DNA of 17,638 nt from the NCBI GenBank assembly GCA_036380435.1, contig DASVES010000043.1, positions 1 through 17,638 on the forward strand, written 5' to 3'. The notes under the pieces were generated by a model. It was not told the DNA's origin. It made no database searches and saw only the letters and a list, made by a program, of their open reading frames with translations. Shown here piece by piece: positions 6,828 through 13,638 of the stretch (within the stretch, counting starts at the first letter, position 1; the number at the start of each line of letters is the position of its first letter). The DNA comes from DASQDT01 sp036380435 (GTDB taxonomy: Bacteria; Acidobacteriota; Blastocatellia; Pyrinomonadales; Pyrinomonadaceae). A program made the position numbers and the translations under genes.

Positions 6828-7406
6828 ATGATGGTAAATTCGTCGCCCCAACAAGCTATGGCCATGTTCCTCGGCGGGAGAGTCAAGAGCATCACCGGCG
6901 ACATTACGGTTCAGGAAGTTGACGCCATCGTCAATGCGGCCAACAGCACGCTTCTGGGCGGCGGCGGCGTTGACGGAGCCATCCACCGCGCGGGCGGCCC
7001 CGCGATTCTGGAGGAATGCCGCGAGATTCGGCGCACGCGCTGGCCCTCGGGTCTGCCGGCGGGCGAGGCCGTCATCACCACGGCAGGCCGTCTCCCGGCA
7101 CGCCACGTCATCCACACGGTCGGCCCCGTCTGGGGAAGCGAGGACGGGCGCGAGGCCGAACTCCTCGCCGCCTGCTATCGCAACTCGCTGGCGCTCGCCC
7201 GCGCGCGCGGCCTCGACTCAATCGCCTTCCCCGCCATCTCGACCGGCGCCTTCGGCTACCCGACCGATGAGGCCGCGGCCGTCGCCTCGAAGACGATTGA
7301 AGAGTTCCTTTCTGAAAATGAGTCGCCGCGCGAAGTGCGCCTCGTCTTCTTCTCGCCGGCGGGCGCCGAAGATTTTCTCAAGCACCAAAAATTTAGTGAA
7401 AGGTAG
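6828..7406 (+). CDS. Macrodomain protein, ADP-ribose/O-acetyl-ADP-ribose hydrolase type
   Basis: Macrodomains of this group bind ADP-ribose and remove it from acetyl groups or from modified proteins or nucleic acids. A full single domain is present: GDIT at 24-27, NAAN at 36-39, the glycine-rich loop GGGGVDGAIHRAGG at 44-57, and STGAFGYP at 138-145. These are the usual ligand-contacting segments of the MacroD/YmdB branch. The 192 residues are close to a stand-alone macrodomain. The start is uncertain: ATGs at 6828, 6831, 6858 and 6864 are in frame and none has a good Shine-Dalgarno site. A TAAATT at 6834-6839 could be a -10 favouring 6858 or 6864. The stop overlaps the start of the next heptad hairpin. 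No partner such as an ADP-ribosyltransferase is adjacent. Confidence 0.92.
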   Translation: MMVNSSPQQAMAMFLGGRVKSITGDITVQEVDAIVNAANSTLLGGGGVDGAIHRAGGPAILEECREIRRTRWPSGLPAGEAVITTAGRLPARHVIHTVGPVWGSEDGREAELLAACYRNSLALARARGLDSIAFPAISTGAFGYPTDEAAAVASKTIEEFLSENESPREVRLVFFSPAGAEDFLKHQKFSER

Positions 7407-7492
7407 TCAGGAGTCAGGAGTCAGGAGTCAGAATGAAGAAGCGAAGAGAGGTTCTGTTTTTCATTCTGACTCCTGACTCCTGACTCCTGACT
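7405..7492. repeat. Heptanucleotide-unit inverted repeat between macrodomain and glgP genes
   Basis: The arms 7405-7436 and 7461-7492 are perfect 32-nt reverse complements with a 24-nt loop. The arm is three AGTCAGG units, one AGTCAGA and ATGA. This matches the 3944-4032 copy in arm length, loop length and unit sequence, although the order of units differs. The left arm begins at the macrodomain stop codon, and the right arm ends 9 nt before the glucan phosphorylase ATG. Confidence 0.93.
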
Positions 7493-7501
7493 TCTGGTTA
7501 A

Positions 7502-9664
7502 ATGATTCTTCCGATGAAAGAGATGGAGCGTGAGACGGCCGGCGAGTCCGGCGAGCGCGAGCTGCCCGAGACGCTCGGGGCGCTGGGGCGGATTTCGTGG
7601 AACTACTGGTGGAGCTGGGCGCCCGACGGCGGGGCCGTGATGCGCGACCTCGACCCGGAGGTCTGGGAGGAGTGTGGACACAACCCGCGTCGCCTGCTCG
7701 CCGAGACGCCCGAGTTCAACCTTTTGAAGATGGCGACCGAGCCGCGCTACGTCGAGCGCGTCGCCCGTCTGGCCGAACGCTTCGACCACTACACGAGCGC
7801 GACGACCGACACGTGGGCCGCGCGCCACGCCGTCGAGATCACGCACGAGCGCCCCGTGGCCTACTTCTGCGCCGAGTTCGGCGTCCACAATTCGCTGCCG
7901 CTCTACTCCGGGGGCTTGGGCGTGCTCGCCGGCGACCACCTGAAGTCGGCGAGCGACCTCGGCCTGCCGCTCGTCGCCATCGGGCTGCTTTATCATCACG
8001 GCTATTTCCACCAGCGCCTCCGCCGCGACGGCTGGCAGGAGGAGACCTACCGGCAAATTCACCTCCCGCATCTCCCGCTCACGCTCGTTCGCGGTGACGA
8101 CGGCGCGCCGCTCCAGATCGAGATGACCATCCGCGGCCGGCGCGTGCTCACGCGTGCGTGGCGCGCACAGGTCGGACGCGTCGCGCTCCACCTGCTCGAC
8201 ACCAACATCGCGGAGAACCACGAGATCGACCGCCTCATCACCGGCCACCTCTACGGCGGCGACCGCGAGACGCGCTGCGTGCAGGAGATGGTCTTAGGCA
8301 TCGGCGGCGTCCGCCTGCTGCGCCGCCTCGGCGTCGAGCCGCACGTCTTCCACTTAAACGAGGGCCACTCGGCCTTCCTGACGCTTGAGCTTGCGCGCGA
8401 GCTGACCTCGGGCGGCGTCCGCTTCGGCGAGGCCGCCCACGCCGTCAAGAGTCGCTGCGTGTTTACGACGCACACGCCCATCGCCGCCGGCCACGACGAG
8501 TTCCCTGCCTCCCTCGTCGAGAAGTGTTTCGGCGAAGGCTACTGGGAGCGTCTGGGCCTCGCGCGCGAAGAGTTCCTCAACCTCGGGCGCGTCGTGGCCG
8601 ACGACGACGCGGAGCTGTTCGGTCTGACGCCGCTCGCGCTCCGCATGTGTCGCTCGTCGAACGGCGTGAGCCGCAAGCACGGCGAAGTGTCGCGCGAGCT
8701 GTGGATGAAGATGTGGCCCGGACGCCACGCCGACGAGGTGCCCATCACGCACGTCACCAACGGCGTCCACGCGCCGACGTGGGTCTCGCCGCTCCTGCGC
8801 TCCGTCTACGAAAAGCACGTGGGCGACGACTGGGCCGACCTGTTGCTCGACCCCGAGCGTTGGGCCGAGCGCGTCGGCTCGATCCCCGACGAGGAACTGT
8901 GGGGCGCGCACCGCCTTCTGAAGCGCCGGCTCGTCGCCTTCGTCCGCCAGCGCCTCTATCACCAACGCGTGCAGCAGGGCGAGGAGATGGAGTTTGCCGA
9001 GGCCGCGCGCAAGGTGCTCGACCCGGAGGCACTGACCGTCGGCTTCGCCCGCCGGGTCGCCGGCTACAAGCGCTGGAGTCTCATCCTCACCGACTACGAG
9101 CGCCTGCACCGGATGATGAACGACCCCGCGCGCCCCTTGCAGTTCGTCTTCGCCGGCAAGGCCCACCCGCAGGATCAGGGGGCCAAGTTCATCCTCCAGC
9201 AGATTGCGCTGTGGAAGCTCGACCCGCGCATCAGTGCGCGCGCCGTCTTCTTGCAGGACTACGATCATGAGGTGGCCCGCCAGATGGTGCAGTCGGTGGA
9301 CGTGTGGCTGAACGTCCCGCGCCGGCCGCTGGAGGCGTCGGGCACGAGCGGCCAGAAGGTGGCGATGAACGGCGGCCTCAACCTCTCCGTCTTAGACGGC
9401 TGGTGGCCCGAAGGCTTCGACACGACCAACGGCTGGACGGTCGGCGACGCCGCGCCCGGCGACGGCGACGACACAGACCTCCGCGACGCCGAATCGCTCT
9501 ATCATGTACTGGAGGCGCAGATCGTCCCCGCCTTTTATGAACGCGACGAGAAGGGCGTGCCGCGCCGCTGGGTCGCCATGATGCGCCACGCCATCCAGAC
9601 GCTCGCCCCCGCCTTCAACAGCGACCGCATGGTGCGGGAGTACGCGAAGAATATCTACGCCTGA
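7502..9664 (+). CDS. glgP: Alpha-glucan (glycogen/maltodextrin) phosphorylase, GT35
   Basis: This PLP enzyme releases glucose-1-phosphate from alpha-1,4-glucans such as glycogen or maltodextrin. It has 720 residues, the shorter class (about 700-850) with an N-terminal segment containing WNYWWSW, as in actinobacterial and Thermotoga-like phosphorylases, rather than the longer animal/E. coli type. The substrate-side motif AEFGVHNSLPLYSGGLGVLAGD-like segment lies at about 122-144. GYKRWSL begins at residue 521. The PLP-binding signature EASGTSGQK spans 611-619 with Lys619 as the Schiff-base lysine. The start is uncertain: ATGs at 7502, 7514 and 7523 are in frame and none has a clear ribosome site. 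The gene begins 9 nt after a 32-bp hairpin that would lie in or just before its leader. The palindrome at 9681-9753 follows the stop and may end the transcript. Confidence 0.95.
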   Translation: MILPMKEMERETAGESGERELPETLGALGRISWNYWWSWAPDGGAVMRDLDPEVWEECGHNPRRLLAETPEFNLLKMATEPRYVERVARLAERFDHYTSATTDTWAARHAVEITHERPVAYFCAEFGVHNSLPLYSGGLGVLAGDHLKSASDLGLPLVAIGLLYHHGYFHQRLRRDGWQEETYRQIHLPHLPLTLVRGDDGAPLQIEMTIRGRRVLTRAWRAQVGRVALHLLDTNIAENHEIDRLITGHLYGGDRETRCVQEMVLGIGGVRLLRRLGVEPHVFHLNEGHSAFLTLELARELTSGGVRFGEAAHAVKSRCVFTTHTPIAAGHDEFPASLVEKCFGEGYWERLGLAREEFLNLGRVVADDDAELFGLTPLALRMCRSSNGVSRKHGEVSRELWMKMWPGRHADEVPITHVTNGVHAPTWVSPLLRSVYEKHVGDDWADLLLDPERWAERVGSIPDEELWGAHRLLKRRLVAFVRQRLYHQRVQQGEEMEFAEAARKVLDPEALTVGFARRVAGYKRWSLILTDYERLHRMMNDPARPLQFVFAGKAHPQDQGAKFILQQIALWKLDPRISARAVFLQDYDHEVARQMVQSVDVWLNVPRRPLEASGTSGQKVAMNGGLNLSVLDGWWPEGFDTTNGWTVGDAAPGDGDDTDLRDAESLYHVLEAQIVPAFYERDEKGVPRRWVAMMRHAIQTLAPAFNSDRMVREYAKNIYA

Positions 9665-9680
9665 ACGCGCGCGACCGCGA

Positions 9681-9753
9681 CAGTACCGCGAGCGGTAGCG
9701 AGCGGGTGTCGCCGCCGAGGGACGCGACCCGCTCGCTACCGCTCGCGGTACTG
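9681..9753. repeat. Palindromic intergenic repeat with 27-bp perfect arms
   Basis: Bases 9681-9707 and 9727-9753 are perfect 27-nt reverse complements around a 19-nt loop; TTTT follows on the plus strand. It starts 17 nt after the glgP stop and ends about 10 nt before the recQ -35 element, so it could end the glgP transcript. A cut and diverged copy lies at 1-81, so this is a dispersed REP-like element and not a one-off terminator. Confidence 0.92.
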
Positions 9754-9763
9754 TTTTCGCCGC

Positions 9764-9792
9764 TTGTCACTTCCCGCGCGCCGTCTTAGACT
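9764..9792 (+). promoter_or_regulatory. Sigma-70-type promoter for recQ, near-leaderless
   Basis: TTGTCA (9764-9769) is followed after exactly 17 bp by TAGACT (9787-9792). The predicted start point is about 9799, only 1-2 nt before the recQ ATG at 9801. No Shine-Dalgarno sequence lies between, as expected for a leaderless or near-leaderless mRNA. Confidence 0.62.
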
Positions 9793-9800
9793 TTTGACTT

Positions 9801-12527
9801 ATGGCTCCGACAATCGAGGCGGCCCTCACCGCGCTCCGTGAACATTTCGGCTTCGAGGGTTTCCGAGAAGGCCAGCGTGAGGTCATCGAGTCGATACTCG
9901 AAGGCCACGACACCGTCGTCGTGATGCCGACGGGCGGCGGCAAGTCCCTCTGCTTCCAGCTCCCCGCGATGATGCGCGAGGGCGCCACGCTCGTCGTCTC
10001 CCCGCTCATCGCCCTGATGAAAGATCAGGTGGACGCGCTCCACGCGCGCGGCCTGCCCGCCACCTTCATCAACAGCTCCATCGACTTCGAGGAGCAGCGC
10101 GCGCGCATCACGGGGATGCGCGAGGGTCGCTTCAAACTCGTCTACGTCGCACCCGAACGCTTCCGCAGCCAGCACTTCGTCGAGACGCTTCTGCGCGCCG
10201 GCGTCTCCCTCTTCGCCATCGACGAGGCCCACTGCATCTCGCAATGGGGCCACGACTTTCGCCCCGACTACCTGCGCCTCAAGTCGTTCCTCGAACAGAT
10301 CGGCCGCCCGCAGACCGTGGCGCTCACGGCGACGGCCACGCCGTATGTCCGCGCCGACATCATCGAACAACTTTCCTTACGCGACCCGCGCGCCTTCGTC
10401 TCCGGCTTCGACCGCCCCAACCTCTCCATCGGCGTCGTCCACACGCAGAAGGAGCGCGACAAGACGGCGCGCGTCAAGGCGCTCGCGAACGCTTATGAAG
10501 GCGGCTCCGGCATCGTCTATTCCTCGACGCGCAAGTCGGTCGAGCAGGTGGCGCAGCGGATGAAGGAAGCGCGTCTCTCCGTCGTCGCCTATCACGCCGG
10601 AATGGCGGACGACGAGCGCGTGCGCGCGCAGGACGACTTCATGTCGGGCCGTGTGCAGATGATCGTCGCCACCAACGCCTTCGGCATGGGCATCGACAAG
10701 CCCGACATCCGCTTCGTCGCGCACCACCACCTGCCCGGCTCCATCGAAGCCTACTATCAGGAGATCGGCCGCGCCGGGCGCGACGGCCTGAACTCGACCT
10801 GCATGCTCCTGTTCAACTACGCCGACAAGCGCACGCAGGACTACTTCATCGAAGGCTCTTACCCGCCGCCCGAGGTCATCGCCAAAGTCTACGAGGCGCT
10901 CGTCGGGACGGGTCAGCGCCGCATCGAACTCTCGACGCGCGAGATCGCGGCGCGCGCCGGCGTCCGTAACGAGATGGCCGTGCAATCGTCGCTCGTAGTG
11001 TTGGAGAAGGCCGGCCACGTCGAGCGCGGAGCCGGCGCGGAGAACCGCGCGACCGTGCGCCTGCTCGTCTCCGCGCAGGAGGCGCGCGACGCCGCCAACT
11101 CCCGACGCAGCGCGCTCCTCAAGCAGGGGCTTCTGGGCCTGCTCGGCGGCTTCGATCTCAGCCAGCGCGCCGAGACCGACATCGACGTGGCGGAGATGGG
11201 CGAAATCGCCGGCCTCGACGTGCAGGGCGCGCGACGCGCGCTCGGCGCGCTCGCCGAGGCCGGACTCATCACGTACCAGCCGGCGCGGCGCACGCGCGGC
11301 GTCCAACTCCTCGACGAACGCCCCGTCAGCAACCTTCGCATCCGCCCGCAGGAACTCGCGCGCCGCGCCGCGCTCGAACAGCGCAAGCTCCGCGAGATGA
11401 TCTCCTTCTGCTACACCGACCGCTGCTATCGCGCCTTCATCCTCGACTACTTCGGCGACAGCTCCTATGTGGGCAACTGTGGCAAGTGCGGCAACTGTCT
11501 CGCCGCCACCGCGAGCCACGCCGGGGCGGCGACGGCGGCCGGCGCGGGTCTCGCGAGCGCGCCGCCAGCAGGCGCGCCGCTCGACGACCCCACCTCGCTC
11601 GACCGCTTTATGATGAAGCACGTCCCCGTCGGCCTCGAACTCGAAGACGAGCTGGGCGAGCGCAAGCGCGTTCGTCGCGCGGGGGTCGAGGCTGAACGAC
11701 GCGCCGCCGCGTTCGACGATGACGGCGCGGACAGGCCCGTCGTCGTCACGGAGCAGCGCGAGCTTCTGGCCGAAGAGATGTTGTACGTGCGTAAAATTCT
11801 CGCGTGCGCCGCGCGGATGCAGGGGCGCTTCGGCAAGAACCTTTTGGCCGCCACGCTTCGCGGCTCGCGCTCGGCCAAGATCACGCAGGCCGGACTCGAC
11901 GAGCTTTCCACCTTCGGCATCCTCTCCGGCATGACGCAGGACGAAATCCTGCTCTACGTGGACGCTCTGGTCTCCGCCGGCTGCCTCCACGTCACCGCCG
12001 GCGCCTATCCCCTCGTCGAACTCACGGAGGCCGGCGGCGAGGTGATGCGCGAGCGCGCCGAAGTCCGCCTCGCCCTCCCCGCGCCCCGCCCGCCGGCGAC
12101 GCGTTATGAGACCACGCCGACGGCCTATGCCCGTCCCCGCGAGTCGCGTGCGGCAGCGCGCGGCGACGCGCCCGTCGTCCCTCGACGCAGCACGATGGAT
12201 GAGACTTACGATCTTTACTGTCAGGGAGTCACTATCGAAGAGATTTGCCGGCAGCGCGGGCTAACGGAGATGACGGTCGAGAAGCATCTGGCCGACTGCA
12301 TCGTCGAGGGACGGGCGTTCGACATCTCGCCGCATGTCCCGGCCGAGACGCGCGCGCTCATCGAGGCGGCTGCTGAAAGAATCGGCGTCGAGCGTCTCAA
12401 GCCCCTGCGCGACGAACTCCCGCGCCACGTCACCTACCGCATGATCCGCTTCGTCGTCGCCGACCTTCAGCGCGCAACACCGGATGAAAGCGGGGTTTCG
12501 GCAAGAGGCGACAACGAGCCGCTGTAA
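9801..12527 (+). CDS. recQ: RecQ-family ATP-dependent DNA helicase with long C-terminal extension
   Basis: RecQ unwinds DNA 3'-to-5' in recombination and replication-fork repair. The helicase core shows Walker A TGGGKS (44-49), DEAH box (141-144) and QEIGRAGRDG (from 320). About 170 residues, apparently including winged-helix-like sequence (ELSTREIAARAGV; GARRALGALAEAGLI), separate the core from the zinc module. That module has C542, C560, C563 and C566 (GNCGKCGNC). A low-complexity Ala/Gly/charged linker follows (about 568-655). Next is a winged-helix RQC segment (about 656-755), then a C-terminal helix-turn-helix (about 799-890, GVTIEEICRQRGLTEMTVEK) like that in Bacillus-type RecQ. I see no clear HRDC domain. 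At 908 residues it is far longer than the E. coli enzyme of about 610. The last codons (NEPL-stop) lie inside the left arm of the cloverleaf repeat. Confidence 0.95.
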   Translation: MAPTIEAALTALREHFGFEGFREGQREVIESILEGHDTVVVMPTGGGKSLCFQLPAMMREGATLVVSPLIALMKDQVDALHARGLPATFINSSIDFEEQRARITGMREGRFKLVYVAPERFRSQHFVETLLRAGVSLFAIDEAHCISQWGHDFRPDYLRLKSFLEQIGRPQTVALTATATPYVRADIIEQLSLRDPRAFVSGFDRPNLSIGVVHTQKERDKTARVKALANAYEGGSGIVYSSTRKSVEQVAQRMKEARLSVVAYHAGMADDERVRAQDDFMSGRVQMIVATNAFGMGIDKPDIRFVAHHHLPGSIEAYYQEIGRAGRDGLNSTCMLLFNYADKRTQDYFIEGSYPPPEVIAKVYEALVGTGQRRIELSTREIAARAGVRNEMAVQSSLVVLEKAGHVERGAGAENRATVRLLVSAQEARDAANSRRSALLKQGLLGLLGGFDLSQRAETDIDVAEMGEIAGLDVQGARRALGALAEAGLITYQPARRTRGVQLLDERPVSNLRIRPQELARRAALEQRKLREMISFCYTDRCYRAFILDYFGDSSYVGNCGKCGNCLAATASHAGAATAAGAGLASAPPAGAPLDDPTSLDRFMMKHVPVGLELEDELGERKRVRRAGVEAERRAAAFDDDGADRPVVVTEQRELLAEEMLYVRKILACAARMQGRFGKNLLAATLRGSRSAKITQAGLDELSTFGILSGMTQDEILLYVDALVSAGCLHVTAGAYPLVELTEAGGEVMRERAEVRLALPAPRPPATRYETTPTAYARPRESRAAARGDAPVVPRRSTMDETYDLYCQGVTIEEICRQRGLTEMTVEKHLADCIVEGRAFDISPHVPAETRALIEAAAERIGVERLKPLRDELPRHVTYRMIRFVVADLQRATPDESGVSARGDNEPL

Positions 12528-12740
12528 GCGGCGGAAGAATGTAGCCACGGGCGCCAGCCCGTGGAATAGACGTAAATTAAAATCGGAAGCCCCGGAGGGG
12601 CGAAAGAATCGCAAGCCCGCCTGAAACGTAGCTTGAGGTTCTTTCGCCCTTCCGGGGCTTCAAAATCTTTATCGTGACCTGTCCCCACGGCTTACGCCGT
12701 GGGCTACATTCTGCCGCCCCCTTGCGGGGGCTGGTTGTCG
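12511..12740. repeat. Compound cloverleaf repeat, copy 1
   Basis: The outer arms (about 12528-12546 and 12700-12722) share GAATGTAGCC/GGCTACATTC. Inside are three hairpins: CCACGGGC-GCCA-GCCCGTGG (12546-12565); a central stem pairing 12586-12608 with 12639-12661 (22 of 23 bases Watson-Crick, the other a possible G-U); and CCCACGGC-TTAC-GCCGTGGG (12685-12704). The whole can fold as a four-way cloverleaf. It lies between the convergent recQ and 12749 genes and overlaps the end of recQ. Confidence 0.9.
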
Positions 12741-12748
12741 CTCGGCTC

Positions 12749-13153
12749 TCACGCGCCCGTCTCTTCCCTGAAGCCTTTGTAGACGCCGGGGCGCGCGGGG
12801 TTGAAGCCGTAGACGGCGCGCTGGCGGATGCGGCTGAAGACGAGCAGGTTGAAGAAGTGCATCGCGCCGAGGACGAGCAAGACCAGCCCGATCTTCCACG
12901 ACAGGGCTTCGATGCTGGCGCGCGCGTCCACGACGGCCCAGCCGATTTTCAAGGCGAGCGTGACGTAGCCGAAATTAATCAGGTAGAAGCCGACGACGAG
13001 CAGGTGGTTGACCGAGTCGGCCAGAGACTCGTTGCCGTGGAACACGTCAACGAGGAAGACGCGGCCGTTCTTGTGGAGCGTCTGCGCGACCCAGACCGTC
13101 AGCCCGACGCTGACCATCAGGTAGACGAGGTATGTGACGACGATGGTGTTCAT
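12749..13153 (-). CDS. Conserved small integral membrane protein, 134 aa
   Basis: The start at 13153 (MNTIVVTYLVYL) has GGAGG nine nt upstream. A TTG start at 13180 would add nine residues without improving the signal. The product has about three hydrophobic helices (4-24, 50-72, 84-105). Between helices one and two is a conserved-looking loop with HKNGRVFLVDVFHGNESLADSV, and the basic tail reads FSRIRQRAVYGFNP. Similar proteins of unknown function are, from memory, common in Acidobacteriota and Bacteroidota; I know of no assigned activity. It converges on recQ with the cloverleaf repeat between them and diverges from the proline-rich peptide gene. Confidence 0.75.
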   Translation of the reverse strand: MNTIVVTYLVYLMVSVGLTVWVAQTLHKNGRVFLVDVFHGNESLADSVNHLLVVGFYLINFGYVTLALKIGWAVVDARASIEALSWKIGLVLLVLGAMHFFNLLVFSRIRQRAVYGFNPARPGVYKGFREETGA

Positions 13154-13327
13154 GATCCGGCGCCTCCATGTGTCTTTCAAACATCCGGCGCTTGCGGGCC
13201 GACTTGGGCCTTCCGCGTCAGTTATCTGTCCTCCCGTAACTCAAGAGCCGTGCCGGGCGCGCCGCGCCCTTCGTCCCAACTCGAACCCGGCGTTTCCTGC
13301 GTGTGCCTGTGGCACAATGCCGATTCA

Positions 13328-13336
13328 TGCTAGAGT
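13328..13336 (+). promoter_or_regulatory. Candidate extended -10 for the proline-rich peptide gene
   Basis: TGCTAGAGT is an extended -10 closely matching TGCTAAAGT at 6253-6261. The -35 region is poor (CTGTGG or TGGCAC about 15-18 bp upstream). The predicted start is about 13343, leaving a leader of about 29 nt that contains the GAGGAGG ribosome site of the 13372 start. Confidence 0.45.
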
Positions 13337-13371
13337 CTTCGCATTCCGCCACGCGCCGAGGAGGAGACCGA

Positions 13372-13590
13372 ATGAGCCGCGAGCCACTTGACCACCCCAC
13401 AGACCCTACGGGCCGCCCCGAGCCGCCGCCCGCGCAGCCGCACGACCCCGCGACCCCCGACCCGTCGAAGCCGGAGCCGCTGCCGTTGCCGCCCGATGCG
13501 CCGACGCCGCGCGCGCCCGTCGAGGAGCCTGGCCCCGCCCCACTCCCGGCCGGCGACCCGCCCCCGCTTGAGCCGACGCGTCTCGCCTGA
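13372..13590 (+). CDS. Short proline-rich acidic protein, 72 aa
   Basis: The ATG at 13372 follows GAGGAGG with 5-7 nt spacing, the best ribosome site in this part of the window. A candidate promoter lies about 40 nt upstream. The product is mostly Pro, with Glu, Asp and Ala (for example PEPPPAQPHDPATPDPSKPE). It has no signal peptide, membrane segment or cysteine and is probably unstructured. I recognise no family. High GC favours chance proline-rich frames, but the start signals make translation plausible. A longer reading from 13303 exists but lacks such a signal. Confidence 0.58.
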   Translation: MSREPLDHPTDPTGRPEPPPAQPHDPATPDPSKPEPLPLPPDAPTPRAPVEEPGPAPLPAGDPPPLEPTRLA

Positions 13591-13622
13591 AAACTTTCTT
13601 CCCCGCCCGCGGGGCCATCTCT

Positions 13623-13628
13623 TATAAT
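13623..13628 (+). promoter_or_regulatory. Candidate -10 element (TATAAT) for the YheT-type hydrolase gene
   Basis: This is a perfect TATAAT 10 nt before the ATG at 13639, which predicts transcription from about 13635 and a leader of only a few nucleotides. No Shine-Dalgarno sequence fits in that leader. No -35 match is visible at the expected distance, where a small CCCCG/CGGGG hairpin lies (13601-13614). Confidence 0.5.
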
Positions 13629-13638
13629 CGACGAAGCG

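Noticed and set aside
10377..11990. 537-residue ORF on the minus strand opposite recQ
   Set aside because: It is the antisense shadow of a clearly conserved helicase in GC-rich DNA; its Arg/Ala/Gly/Glu-rich composition has no family motif.
12261..12688. Short minus-strand ORFs across cloverleaf copy 1 (and similar across copy 2)
   Set aside because: These frames are read through the palindromic repeat and give repeat-derived peptides without start signals.
13307..13325. Possible sigma-54 promoter (TGGCAC)
   Set aside because: The GC dinucleotide expected 10 nt after GG is absent; the extended -10 at 13328 explains the region better.
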